Shown here one piece after another: positions 42,141 through 50,937 of a stretch of DNA of 60,876 nt; positions within the stretch are counted from its first letter, which is position 1; every line of letters begins with the position of its first letter. The notes under the pieces were generated by a model. That model saw nothing but the letters and a program-made list of their open reading frames with translations. It ran no database searches and was not told the DNA's origin. The stretch covers positions 1 to 60,876 of the forward strand of contig JACPJR010000008.1 in assembly GCA_016187565.1 (NCBI GenBank), in the 5' to 3' direction. The DNA comes from Candidatus Woesearchaeota archaeon (GTDB lineage Archaea > Nanobdellota > Nanobdellia > Woesearchaeales > JACPJR01). Made by a program: the position numbers and the translations under genes.

Positions 42141-43646
42141 TTATCCGAGGAACATCCAATACGGCTCTTGCAATGATTTGATAAGGTCATTCATGAAGCG
42201 TGCTGCTTCTGCCCCATCAATTAAGCGGTGATCAAAGGTAAGAGAAAGGGGAAGACATTTTCGAATAACAATAGCACCATCGCTAACGACGGGCTTCTCT
42301 TCAAGTCTTCCTATCCAAAGCAGGGCTACTTCAGGATAGTTGAGAATAGGCGTTGCAAGTTTTCCACCAACAGAACCTCCATTACTAACAGTAAAGGTTC
42401 CACCCATCATATCAGCGGGATCAAGCTTTCTGTTCTGTGCCAAATCATGGAGTTTAGTTATCTCTTGGGCAAGTTCAAGGAGAGATTTGTTGTTTGCAAT
42501 CTTAATAACAGGTACTACCAATCCATAGGGCGTATCGGTTGCAATACCTATGTTATAATATTTCTTCAAAATAATTTGCTGGGTAGCATCATCAATCTCG
42601 GCATTTAATGAAGGATGTTTCTGGAGTACTGCAATAACCGATTTCACGATAAAAGGAAGAAAGGTAAGATGGATCTGCTTATCTCCAAGTGTTGCATTCA
42701 AGGATTTTCTGATTTCCACTAATTGGGTAATGTCTGCCTCATCAAAGTGAGTTACCGAAGCTGTTTTTTGCTGTGATTCCATCATTCTCTGAGCAATGAT
42801 CTTTCGAATGCCCTTCAGCGGCATGGTTTCAATATAGCCATACAGATCATACTCACGTTCTTTGATCGTTACTCCCTTCTTTTCAGACGCTGGTATTTTA
42901 TCTTCTGTAGAATCTGCTGCTGAAACTCTCCTGTTTTCTCCTGCAGTAAGGTCCTCTTTTGTTACCTGACCATGCTTTCCTGTCGCCTTAACCTTGCTTA
43001 CATCAATGCCTTTTTCTTTTGCTTCTTTTCGGACGCCAGGCATTGCCTTAACCATCGATGTTACACCAGATAAGTACTCCACGATTGCTTGTTTTGTTTT
43101 CATACCTCTGATTATGTCTGCTGCTTGTTTTTGATGCAGACTCTGTTCTATCCAATTCGCAAAATCATTCTTCTGTTCGTTCACATGATGGGCAAATGTT
43201 CCATCATCGATACGAGGTAAAATCCTTTTGAAATCCTCAAAAGTACGAATGATTTGACCATCCTTAAGGTAAAATGGCGCTGGTTGTGATGGTTCTTCAT
43301 ATTCAGGAAGCTGCCCAACAACAGCACCAGGATCTTTTCGTTCCTCTGACTCCGGTATTGCTGGACTTTGAAGAACTGGCTGAGAAATGGGTTGGGAAAT
43401 AGTTTCTTGGTGCTCGGCAAACGTAACAAGAACATCGTTAACATGAATCGTGCTTCCTTCCTGTGCATGAAGTTTCATAACTCTTCCTTGACGAGGGCTG
43501 GGAAGCTCAACAACCGCTTTATCAGTCTCAACTTCAGCAAGTACCTGATCCTCTGTAACGAGATCTCCCTCTTTCACTTTCCAAGCAACCAGTTCTCCTT
43601 CGGTGATTCCCTCACCAACATCAGGGAATTTAAATTCAAATCCCAT
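42141..43646 (-). CDS. 2-oxoacid dehydrogenase E2 (dihydrolipoyl acyltransferase) with an extra inserted domain
   Basis: The 501-residue protein begins with a lipoyl domain (FKFPDVGEGITEGELVAW; lipoyl Lys43 in ETDKAVVE). Residues about 125-195 are an extra domain not found in ordinary E2 (FYLKDGQIIRTFEDF, THEN a HHVNEQKNDFANWI core); it resembles a small archaeal domain I recall as DUF5752-like. A peripheral-subunit-binding domain (about 199-234) and the catalytic acyltransferase domain follow, with FTVSNGGSVGG and the active-site DHRLIDGAEAARF. It transfers the acyl group from E1 to CoA. It lies last in the lipA-E1alpha-E1beta-E2 series. Confidence 0.93.
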   Translation of the reverse strand: MGFEFKFPDVGEGITEGELVAWKVKEGDLVTEDQVLAEVETDKAVVELPSPRQGRVMKLHAQEGSTIHVNDVLVTFAEHQETISQPISQPVLQSPAIPESEERKDPGAVVGQLPEYEEPSQPAPFYLKDGQIIRTFEDFKRILPRIDDGTFAHHVNEQKNDFANWIEQSLHQKQAADIIRGMKTKQAIVEYLSGVTSMVKAMPGVRKEAKEKGIDVSKVKATGKHGQVTKEDLTAGENRRVSAADSTEDKIPASEKKGVTIKEREYDLYGYIETMPLKGIRKIIAQRMMESQQKTASVTHFDEADITQLVEIRKSLNATLGDKQIHLTFLPFIVKSVIAVLQKHPSLNAEIDDATQQIILKKYYNIGIATDTPYGLVVPVIKIANNKSLLELAQEITKLHDLAQNRKLDPADMMGGTFTVSNGGSVGGKLATPILNYPEVALLWIGRLEEKPVVSDGAIVIRKCLPLSLTFDHRLIDGAEAARFMNDLIKSLQEPYWMFLG

Positions 43647-43694
43647 GGTATTTCGTTTATCTCTTTTGTTTATTTTTGTTTACTTTAGTGCGTC

Positions 43695-44669
43695 TTAAAA
43701 GTTCATAACCTTTTCTATGGCTTTTATGATTCTTTCTTCATCAGGTAAATAGGTAAGCTCATTACGGTATAAGGGCATGACAACATCAAACCCAGTAACG
43801 CGTTCAACAGGAGCTTCAAGTGAAAAAATTGCTTTTTCATTGATCTGGGCAATAATCTCTCCTGCAGGACCAAAGGACCGAGGTGCTTCATGCACAATAA
43901 CACATCTTCCTGTTTTTTGTACTGATCGAATAATGGTCTCAGTATCAGGAGGAAAAATCGTGCGAAGGTCAATAAGCTCCACCTCATATTTGTTTCCCAT
44001 TTTTTCAAGTGCTTTTTTGGTGATCCACAACATAGCACCCCAGGCAATAACGGTTAGGTCATTTCCTTGAGTAACCATCTGCGCTTGTCCTAGAGGGATC
44101 GTGTATGTTTCTACGGGAACATCTTCCTTAATAGCCCTGTACACTCGTGACGGCTCCATGAAAATAACGGGGTCTGGGTCTCTAATGGAGCTTAATAACA
44201 GACCTTTTGCTTGGTACGGTGTAGAAGGAATAACTACCTTTAATCCAGGAGTATGAGCATACAAGACTTCCATACTCTCTGAGTGATGCTCCAATGCACG
44301 AATGCCTCCAGAATACGGAGTTCGTACAACCAGAGGACAGGTAAATTTTCCTCGTGACCGGTTTCGTATGCGAGAGGCATGATTGATCAATTGGTTCATC
44401 CCGAGATATAAAAAACCCGAAAATTGTATCTCTGCGACGGGTTTAAATCCATAGATGGCAAGGCCAATCGAGGTTCCAATAATGCCTGCTTCTGCTAATG
44501 GTGTGTCAATAACACGGGCATCACCAAACTCTTTTTGTAAGCCATCAGTAACACGAAAGACCCCGCCATCAACGCCAACATCTTCTCCTAAAACTAAAAC
44601 ACTGGAGTCAGCTTTCATTTCCTGCTGTAGTGCCTGTCGAAGGGCTTCGACCATATTCAGAAGGGTCAT
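43695..44669 (-). CDS. 2-oxoacid dehydrogenase E1 beta subunit
   Basis: The 324-residue protein matches the pyrimidine-binding half of heterotetrameric E1: LVLGEDVGVDGGVFRVTDGL, RVIDTPLAEAGIIGTSIGLA, GGIRALEHHSESMEVLYAH and VIFMEPSRVYR. With E1 alpha it decarboxylates a 2-oxoacid using thiamine diphosphate. The start overlaps the alpha-subunit stop by 4 nt (ATGA), so equal synthesis is likely. Sequence does not settle whether pyruvate or a branched-chain 2-oxoacid is used. Confidence 0.94.
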   Translation of the reverse strand: MTLLNMVEALRQALQQEMKADSSVLVLGEDVGVDGGVFRVTDGLQKEFGDARVIDTPLAEAGIIGTSIGLAIYGFKPVAEIQFSGFLYLGMNQLINHASRIRNRSRGKFTCPLVVRTPYSGGIRALEHHSESMEVLYAHTPGLKVVIPSTPYQAKGLLLSSIRDPDPVIFMEPSRVYRAIKEDVPVETYTIPLGQAQMVTQGNDLTVIAWGAMLWITKKALEKMGNKYEVELIDLRTIFPPDTETIIRSVQKTGRCVIVHEAPRSFGPAGEIIAQINEKAIFSLEAPVERVTGFDVVMPLYRNELTYLPDEERIIKAIEKVMNF

Positions 44670-45730
44670 TTTTTCTCAAAAGTTTCACGTTGTTCTTTCA
44701 CGATTGGAGGGAGTGTTGCATACATAAACGAAAACATGTCTGCTGGTGTTGGTAAAGGTATTTTCTCAAATGCCTCAATCTCAGCAGCAATTTGTTGCTC
44801 GATGTCAAACTGTAGTTTGCGTTCCTGTTCATCATTCCACTTTTTCGTTGCTTGTAACCATTTCCGCAAACGTTCGATGGGGTCTTTTTTTTCCCAAATC
44901 TTTACTTCTTCAGGATTTCGATATTTCTTTGCATCATCCGATGTCGTATGATCCTGAAGCCGGTAGGTAAGGCATTCAATAAAGCTGGGACCTTTACCCA
45001 TTCGTGCATTCTCTACTGCATCATGAACTGCAGTATAAACGGCAAAAACATCATTGCCATCAACACGTATACCATTAAAACCATAGGCAATAGCCTTCTG
45101 CGCTAGAGTTTGTGCTGCAGTTTGTTTACTCAGTGGTGTTGAAATAGCATACTGGTTATTCTGACAAATAAAAATGCAGGGAACTTGAAATCTGCCGGCA
45201 AAGTTCATTGCTTCATGAACTTCTCCCTCAGAGGTTGCACCATCGCCCAAAAAGGTTACAGCAACGGTTCTTTGCTGCTTCAGTTTCATTCCCCAGGCAA
45301 TACCAACGGCATGTAATGGCTGGGACCCAACGGGAATAGAAACTGGTAAATCATGCTGTTCTCCTTCTACCATGCTTCCACGTTCATCTCCGGCAGAGTA
45401 AAGAAGGATATTCCGTAAAGGAAGGCCACGATAGATCGCTGCTGGATGTTCACGAAATGAAGGAATAACCCAATCATCTTTCGTCAAACAAGCCATCACT
45501 GGGATTTGAGATGCCTCTTGTCCTTTTGCTGAGGCAACCGTGCCTATACGACCCTGACGCTGCAAGGCAAGGAGTTTTGCATCAAAAACTCGTGCCAATA
45601 CCATGGTCTTATAGATCCGCAAGATGAGTTCATCAGAGAGAGTAGGAACTAAGGTTGCATCTGCATTTCCCAGTTCATCCAAAATCTCGAGGAATTCAAC
45701 TGCAAATTGCTGAAGGATTGTTCGCGGCAT
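44666..45730 (-). CDS. 2-oxoacid dehydrogenase E1 alpha subunit
   Basis: The 354-residue protein has the thiamine-diphosphate motif GDGATSEGEVHEAMNFAGRF ending in the CQNNQYAIS region, with the phosphorylation-loop-like YRLQDHTTSDDAKKYR. It starts at MPRTILQQFAVEFL (45730): this Met gives the normal family length, while an in-frame ATG upstream at 45937 would lie deep inside lipA. The 5' end still overlaps lipA by 35 nt, so the genes are tightly packed. With E1 beta and E2 it forms the archaeal 2-oxoacid dehydrogenase complex. Confidence 0.93.
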   Translation of the reverse strand: MPRTILQQFAVEFLEILDELGNADATLVPTLSDELILRIYKTMVLARVFDAKLLALQRQGRIGTVASAKGQEASQIPVMACLTKDDWVIPSFREHPAAIYRGLPLRNILLYSAGDERGSMVEGEQHDLPVSIPVGSQPLHAVGIAWGMKLKQQRTVAVTFLGDGATSEGEVHEAMNFAGRFQVPCIFICQNNQYAISTPLSKQTAAQTLAQKAIAYGFNGIRVDGNDVFAVYTAVHDAVENARMGKGPSFIECLTYRLQDHTTSDDAKKYRNPEEVKIWEKKDPIERLRKWLQATKKWNDEQERKLQFDIEQQIAAEIEAFEKIPLPTPADMFSFMYATLPPIVKEQRETFEKK

Positions 45731-46694
45731 GTTCTTCTTCGTTGTTTGTTTTTTGGTTTTGCTGAGCGTGCTTCGGTGAAAAGTTTTGATGGTCGCTTTG
45801 AAGATAATATTTCGTGAAGAGTTCTCCTGCTTTATACGAGCTTCTAACCAATGGCCCTGCGGCAACAAAGGCAAAGCCCAAGGATTCACCAATTTCTCGA
45901 TATCGATTAAATTGTTCAGGATGAACATACTCCACAACCGGAAGATGTTTTTTACTGGGTTGTAAATATTGACCTAAGGTAAGAATAGTAACACCATGAC
46001 TTCTCAGATCTCTCATTGTGTGGACAACCTCCTCGGGCTGTTCACCCAAGCCCAACATGAGCGAAGACTTGGTGACAATGGATGGTTCTGTTTTTTTTAC
46101 GTGCGCAAGAACGTGTAAGGATTGGATATAGGTCGCTCGGCCATCTCTCACCTTTCGTTGAAGCCGCTCGACAGTCTCAATGTTATGGCCGATAACATTA
46201 GGACGTGCATTGATAATCTGCTGTAAACAGGCTTCTGATCCACGAAAATCAGGAATAAGGACTTCAACAAGCATCTTTGGGTTCCATTGTTTAATAGCCT
46301 GAATACAGGCTGCAAAATGACTGCTCCCCTGATCCTCAAGGTCATCACGATCAACAGAAGTAATCACAACATAATCAAAAATGCGCATCTCTGCAAGGGC
46401 CTTAACCAACTGTTGAGGTTCTTGAGGATCTAAAGGATTTCCTGTTCTTGCAGTCTTGACCTGACAAAATCGACATCCTCTCGTACATGTATCACCCATC
46501 ACCATAAACGTTACCGTGCCTGTGCTCCAACATTCTGCTAGATTTGGACAGTGTGCTTCTTGGCAGACTGTTGCAATCTTATATTTTTCCTGGATAGCTT
46601 TGATTTCAGGGTATCGGTGAGAAGGAGGCCTGATGTGCAACCAAGAAGGTTTCTGCAGAGATGATTCTCTGATCGTTACCAATGGTTGATACAT
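45696..46694 (-). CDS. lipA: Lipoyl synthase
   Basis: The 332-residue radical-SAM enzyme inserts two sulfurs into protein-bound octanoate. It has the auxiliary cluster motif CQEAHCPNLAEC, the radical-SAM motif CTRGCRFC, the GNPLDPQEP and SVDRDDL segments and the C-terminal RSSYKAGE. The last 30 residues are a Gln/Asn-rich tail overlapping the E1 alpha start. GGGGGTGA lies upstream of the ATG. Being first in the operon, it makes the cofactor that E2 needs. Octanoyl transfer could be done by LplA/LplB, since no lipB is seen. Confidence 0.94.
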   Translation of the reverse strand: MYQPLVTIRESSLQKPSWLHIRPPSHRYPEIKAIQEKYKIATVCQEAHCPNLAECWSTGTVTFMVMGDTCTRGCRFCQVKTARTGNPLDPQEPQQLVKALAEMRIFDYVVITSVDRDDLEDQGSSHFAACIQAIKQWNPKMLVEVLIPDFRGSEACLQQIINARPNVIGHNIETVERLQRKVRDGRATYIQSLHVLAHVKKTEPSIVTKSSLMLGLGEQPEEVVHTMRDLRSHGVTILTLGQYLQPSKKHLPVVEYVHPEQFNRYREIGESLGFAFVAAGPLVRSSYKAGELFTKYYLQSDHQNFSPKHAQQNQKTNNEEEHAANNPSAICS

Positions 46695-46778
46695 ATATGT
46701 TCACCCCCTTTTGCTTCATTGCGATAAGGACAGTTGTTGTTGAAAGTTAAAACAACAAAAAAACATTTTGACTATGAA

Positions 46779-47045
46779 CTACACAGATTTTCCTGTAGCC
46801 CATTCTTTAAGCTTATCGTAATTCGTTGCTCCACAGATCCATGAGCCTGTTTCTTCATTAAAAAAGAATGGAATACCTCGACATTTTCCTGCTGCACGCT
46901 GTTTAAATTCAGCCTGGTTTTGCGCATTGTGCCATATCTCTTTCCGAATGACCGTTAGCTTTAACTCCTGCTCTAAGCGCTGAATCAGCGGTTCCATATG
47001 CTTACAGTGAACGCATTCGTCTCCGGTGTATTTTACCAGTGCCAT
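46779..47045 (-). CDS. Small thioredoxin/glutaredoxin-like protein
   Basis: The 88-residue protein begins VKYTGDECVHCKHMEPLIQRLE: a thioredoxin-fold strand followed by the redox motif CVHC. GIPFFFNEETGSWICGAT corresponds to the cis-Pro region and following strand. It may reduce disulfides in the cytosol. AGTATAAAAAG lies about 34 nt before the ATG. It is 84 nt upstream of lipA on the same strand, so read-through into that operon is possible; sulfur or redox support for LipA would be a speculative link. Confidence 0.75.
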   Translation of the reverse strand: MALVKYTGDECVHCKHMEPLIQRLEQELKLTVIRKEIWHNAQNQAEFKQRAAGKCRGIPFFFNEETGSWICGATNYDKLKEWATGKSV

Positions 47046-47113
47046 GTCCTATCAAGTAAAGCCTAGAGAACTACCCTTTTTATACTTTGTGGATTTAAAG
47101 AGCATATCAACGT

Positions 47114-48043
47114 TTATCTTCTCTCGATGTCGTCTTGCAGGTCAAGAAGAAAAATAGAAGGCGTATGGGAATGCCGAGCGACTAATGACCGAATATGTTT
47201 ATTCCTTCGAACTTTTGAAGACGGATCATAGGATTGCGCCAAGGCAACAAGGAAACCATGCATGGTGGTTAAGGTGAATGGATCAACTTTATCGATCGTA
47301 TCTTCTTTGGTATTAATCCAGTTAGCCCACGAAGGCAAAAGCGGTCCTTCTAAATGGCCGTCAAGCTCATGCTTACGAATAGTACAGAGATAGGTTGCCG
47401 GCATGCCCTTTCTCAGGAAAGAAACATGGTCTGAGCCATAGGCAAGGCGTATGGCATACGGAATTTTCTGAGCAGCACAAACCGATAATGCACGATTATT
47501 AAGCGACTGAGAATGTGGAAGACACCAAATCTCCGTATTTCTTCTCTCAACAACCGTACCGGTAGCAGCCGCAACAACCTCTCCTTGACCTGCACAATCA
47601 ATATTATACACGTTATCATACCTACAAGAGGATCGTGCATGGTATGCTGACCCTAAACGGCTCGTTTCGTCTACTGTTGTCTCTTGTCTTTCTTCTGCAT
47701 CAAAGAATGCAAAGGTAATGTGTACCTTTGGTGGTGTTGGGCTTGTAAGCAAGCTTTCAACTGTCCCCAAGAGTTCAATAACTGCTGCACCATTATCATG
47801 TGCACCCTGGCCTTCATGTACTCGATCATAATGGGCACCGAAGAGAATGTGTGGCCTATTAGTTCGCAGAGGATCATTTGTATTATTAAATTCATAGAAA
47901 ATATTTTCAAAAACAATTCCATGGCCCGGGAATGGCTGCGTGCAGGGTTCTATACCCATTTCATGGAGTTTTCGTTTGATATATACTCCCCGTCGGTGGG
48001 CTTCCTGGCTACACAGTTCCTGTAGGTTTGTATAGAGATCCAT
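47114..48043 (-). CDS. M28-family zinc aminopeptidase
   Basis: The 309-residue protein shows the co-catalytic zinc ligands of M28: His in FGAHYDRV (about 72), Asp in GAHDNGAAVIEL (about 83), Glu pair in FFDAEE (about 117), Asp in YNIDCAG and His in SDHVSF (about 213). No signal peptide is present, so it probably acts in the cytosol. The C-terminal 40 residues (VRRNKHIRSLVARHSHTPS) are basic and atypical. The gene is 26 nt downstream of the small Cys-rich gene at 48070 on the same strand, so they may be cotranscribed. Confidence 0.85.
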   Translation of the reverse strand: MDLYTNLQELCSQEAHRRGVYIKRKLHEMGIEPCTQPFPGHGIVFENIFYEFNNTNDPLRTNRPHILFGAHYDRVHEGQGAHDNGAAVIELLGTVESLLTSPTPPKVHITFAFFDAEERQETTVDETSRLGSAYHARSSCRYDNVYNIDCAGQGEVVAAATGTVVERRNTEIWCLPHSQSLNNRALSVCAAQKIPYAIRLAYGSDHVSFLRKGMPATYLCTIRKHELDGHLEGPLLPSWANWINTKEDTIDKVDPFTLTTMHGFLVALAQSYDPSSKVRRNKHIRSLVARHSHTPSIFLLDLQDDIERR

Positions 48044-48069
48044 GTTACTTAAATTCAGGCTTTAATTCT

Positions 48070-48408
48070 CTATTCATCTCCTAAATAATGTTTTGCTTCC
48101 TTAACGCAAGGTTCACAGAGTCTTAGACCATAGATTGGTCCAACGTTTGACAAAGAAACGCAACCGCGGCTACATCCAATGACTATCTCCTCATCAGGAC
48201 AATTTGGCAACAAATAATCGGATAAATCTACATAACCTTTTTGATCATCAGCTCCAACATATCTTCTTTGCCTCGCGAAAAAACAACAAATTGGACCAAT
48301 GCCTTGACGTTCCCAAGCTTCAATTTGGGTCCTCATCATTTCTATAACTTCTGCTACGGGATTTTCAGTCGATCCAACCAATCGAATCATTTGATATAAA
48401 TCAGACAT
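48070..48408 (-). CDS. Hypothetical Cys-rich protein (112 aa), possible zinc binder
   Basis: No family recognised. It has a helical N-terminal part (AEVIEMMRTQIEAWE), then three Cys clusters: PICCFFARQ, NCPDEEIVIGCSRGCV and LRLCEPCVKE. Seven cysteines suggest a zinc site or structural metal site. GGTGAT lies 3-4 nt before the ATG. It precedes the M28 peptidase gene, which could make it a partner or chaperone, but there is no direct evidence. Confidence 0.55.
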   Translation of the reverse strand: MSDLYQMIRLVGSTENPVAEVIEMMRTQIEAWERQGIGPICCFFARQRRYVGADDQKGYVDLSDYLLPNCPDEEIVIGCSRGCVSLSNVGPIYGLRLCEPCVKEAKHYLGDE

Positions 48409-48517
48409 TTTATCACCATTGAGATGTGGAAAGATCTGTTCTTTTAAAAATTAGTCTCTTGTTAAGTATTCTCATTTAATCGGAAGCTTTAAATAGTTGA
48501 ACTATAAGTATATACTC

Positions 48518-49921
48518 ATGAGTATATTTGTCAACAGAAAACAAGAGTTGAAATTCCTGGAAGCTAAATATGGCTCTACCCGCGCCGAGCTTTTGGTCCT
48601 ATACGGCAGAAGAAGGATTGGAAAAACCGAACTGCTGATGAATTTCTGCAGGAATAAAAAAAGCCTTTTTTTTATGGGCCGGCTAGAATCACGAGAAGAT
48701 ACCCTGAAAAGGTTCAATCACCTGCTTATAGAAGGATTCAACGATAAAAACCTCTTTAATTCCCCTCTTCAAAATTGGGACGCTTTTCTCAATTACCTCG
48801 CTGAAAAGACAGATAAAAGACTGCTCCTTATTATTGATGAATTCCCCTTTTTAGTTGAGAGATTTCCTGAAATGGTTTCGGTGTTGCAAGATAACTGGGA
48901 CTCCAAGTTAAAAAGCTCAAAGATCATGTTAGTTCTTTCCGGCTCAAGTATCAGTATGATGGAGAAATATGCTTTAGACTATAAAAGCCCGCTCTATGGG
49001 CGAAGAACCGGACAGTGGAAAATCGATAAGATGAACATATCCCACCTAAAAGAGTTTTTTCCTGCCTACTCCACTGAAGAGATAATAAGGCTTTTTTCCT
49101 GTGTAGACTGCATTCCAGGATACTTGACTTTATTCTCTCCGGAGAAGACTCTCGTGGAAAACCTGAAAGAAAAAGTGTTTTCCAAAGGAGAATTCTTATA
49201 TGAAGAGATAGAAATACTGTTGAGGGAAGAATTTCGTGATCCTGCCAATTATATGTCAATTCTTTCTGCCATTGCCGGCGGATTGACGACCTTTAATGAA
49301 ATCTTCAATAAAACAAGTCTCGACAAGAGCCTTCTTTCAAAATATCTCGGTGTTCTTGAGAATGTAGCAATAATAAAAAAAGAGCTGCCCATAACGGATA
49401 GTTATAAGTCTAAACTTAAAGCAAAAGGTGCGCTCTATTCCTTAAACGACAATTTTTTTGATTTTTGGTTTAGGTTTGTCTACGTGAACAAACAGGAGCT
49501 AGAAAAAGGCAATGCAGAGGCAGTATTAAGACCTTTTAAGGTAGATTTTGAGTTATTTGTCAGCAGGAAATTTGAAAATTATATTCTAGAGGCATTATCT
49601 ATAGGAAAGTTACCAGAATTAGGCAGAATAGACAGAATTGGCCGCTGGTGGCACAAGGAACAAGAAATAGATATAGTTGCTCTCGATGAAAACAATAAAA
49701 AGGTCCTCTTTGGCGAATGTAAATGGCAGGACAAAGTTGATGCAGAAAAATGTGTCAAAGACTGCATGGAAAAATCAAAGCAGGTAAATTGGAACAAGGA
49801 AAATAGAAAAGAGAGCTTTGCGGTTTTTGCCAAATCCTTCCGCAAGAGGATTAAGCAAGTGGAAGGAAAAAAGGTTTATTGCTTTGATTTAAACGATATT
49901 GGAAGAATTAAACTCTTTTGA
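48518..49921 (+). CDS. Archaeal AAA ATPase with C-terminal DUF234 nuclease-like domain
   Basis: The protein opens MSIFVNRKQELKFLEAKYGS, has Walker A in YGRRRIGKTELLMNF (about 32-46), Walker B LLLIIDEFPFLVERF (about 103), and sensor LVLSGSSISMM. The C-terminal part (RIGRWWHKEQEIDIVALDE...VLFGECKW) carries the D...E-x-K signature of a PD-(D/E)XK nuclease-like fold, the DUF234 pattern. Such STAND-like ATPases are scattered through archaea as accessory genes of unknown role. The start at 48518 is preferred to an in-frame TTG at 48497 because CTTTAAATAG is centred about 27 nt before it. Codon use looks less A+T-biased than neighbours, hinting at transfer. Confidence 0.85.
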   Translation: MSIFVNRKQELKFLEAKYGSTRAELLVLYGRRRIGKTELLMNFCRNKKSLFFMGRLESREDTLKRFNHLLIEGFNDKNLFNSPLQNWDAFLNYLAEKTDKRLLLIIDEFPFLVERFPEMVSVLQDNWDSKLKSSKIMLVLSGSSISMMEKYALDYKSPLYGRRTGQWKIDKMNISHLKEFFPAYSTEEIIRLFSCVDCIPGYLTLFSPEKTLVENLKEKVFSKGEFLYEEIEILLREEFRDPANYMSILSAIAGGLTTFNEIFNKTSLDKSLLSKYLGVLENVAIIKKELPITDSYKSKLKAKGALYSLNDNFFDFWFRFVYVNKQELEKGNAEAVLRPFKVDFELFVSRKFENYILEALSIGKLPELGRIDRIGRWWHKEQEIDIVALDENNKKVLFGECKWQDKVDAEKCVKDCMEKSKQVNWNKENRKESFAVFAKSFRKRIKQVEGKKVYCFDLNDIGRIKLF

Positions 49922-50663
49922 GAGACAACCCTTCTAAAGCAGGAATAGGATCAAGGGCTTCTCGAATATTCACCAAAGGAACAGGCAAGGTTGTAATGTC
50001 ATCCATACCTATACGAGGACATGCAGTGTTTACCCAACAATCGATAAACGGGTAGTTTTCACAATGCTGAAAGACAAAAGTATTATCAAGAAAAAGATAG
50101 ACCTTTTTCCCTTCTTGTTCCAGATTTTCCTTTAATCTCTTCGCAAGAGGTAGATACTGCTGACCTGGTTTTAAGCTGATAAGGACGCCAATAGTCTGAG
50201 CTGCGAGGAATTTCTTGAGATTGGCATATCTTTTTCTTTCCTGCTGTAGGATAAATGCGGGAGTAAGTATCTGTGTTTTTGCAGAAACTGGATCCCAGAT
50301 AATTACTTCTTTTTTTGTTGATTGGGATGATTGCGCTAGGAGAAGTGCTTTGGGATGAAACAGTCCATCTCCAATGTAGAGAAGAACATCAGCCTGAGTA
50401 ATGATGTCATCAGCAAAGGTATCATGATACGCATCACAACCTAAGATCTGCACGGGCACATGCGTACGTTTGGCTTTGGTGGCGAGAACTTCTATACTGT
50501 TTTCATGGAGTTGACGAATAACTGGTTCCAAGGCAAGAAACTGGACCGAGGCAAAAAGCGCAATAGTCTTTACTTTTTTCTTTTTGAACTGCCGTATAAG
50601 CTGTTGGGGAAGTTTTATTGGTTTCTCCCATCGTGCATCAATAATCAGCGTGTCCATTACCAT
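49908..50663 (-). CDS. dph2: Dph2 diphthamide synthase, C-terminal two domains
   Basis: This 251-residue frame starts MVMDTLIIDARWEKP and contains the second cluster cysteine region GCDAYHD and the third, NTACPRIGMDD, of Dph2. Dph2 builds the precursor of diphthamide on elongation factor 2 by a non-classical radical-SAM reaction. The N-terminal domain with the first cysteine is in the separate frame at 50657-50923, overlapping by 7 nt (ATGGTAA). Lengths add up to one full Dph2 (about 337 aa). It is either a genuine two-part enzyme or a frameshift of one gene. It also overlaps the DUF234 gene end by 14 nt. Confidence 0.88.
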   Translation of the reverse strand: MVMDTLIIDARWEKPIKLPQQLIRQFKKKKVKTIALFASVQFLALEPVIRQLHENSIEVLATKAKRTHVPVQILGCDAYHDTFADDIITQADVLLYIGDGLFHPKALLLAQSSQSTKKEVIIWDPVSAKTQILTPAFILQQERKRYANLKKFLAAQTIGVLISLKPGQQYLPLAKRLKENLEQEGKKVYLFLDNTFVFQHCENYPFIDCWVNTACPRIGMDDITTLPVPLVNIREALDPIPALEGLSLKRV

Positions 50664-50923
50664 CCCTCACGTGATTTATGGTAGAAATTATGTCCCCATT
50701 GAATAAGAAGTTCCACACCTACGGTATTCAATCCAAGAGGGATGTCACAGGCACCAAAACAACTTCCCAGCCAAATGATAGTGGTTGCTCCTGTTTCCTT
50801 TTCAATAGTGTCAACAATTTCCTTTGCCCGCGGTTTAAGTCCATCAGGAAGCTGAATAAGAACGAGCTTACTCTTTCTCTGTTTTATTTCTGCAATAACA
50901 CGGTCAAGTTCGAGTGCAAACAT
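50657..50923 (-). CDS. dph2: Dph2 diphthamide synthase, N-terminal domain
   Basis: The 88-residue frame reads MFALELDRVIAEIKQRKSKL, VLIQLPDGLKPRAKEIVDTI and IIWLGSCFGACDIPLGLN, ending at GVELLIQWGHNFYH plus a few residues. This is the first Dph2 domain, with its cluster cysteine in SCFGACD. The following domains are in the next frame. A change of -1 at the GGGATGG of the overlap would join both. The start at 50923 gives the normal N-terminus; an upstream in-frame start at 50950 would overlap taw1. Taw1 and Dph2 both affect decoding at the ribosome and are 14 nt apart. Confidence 0.8.
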   Translation of the reverse strand: MFALELDRVIAEIKQRKSKLVLIQLPDGLKPRAKEIVDTIEKETGATTIIWLGSCFGACDIPLGLNTVGVELLIQWGHNFYHKSREGW

Positions 50924-50937
50924 GTTCGTTAAACGGG

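Noticed and set aside
49908-50923. Annotating dph2 as one continuous CDS
   Set aside because: The sequence as given has a stop (TAA at 50657-50659) and a -1 frame change; joining it would assume an error that cannot be proved here.
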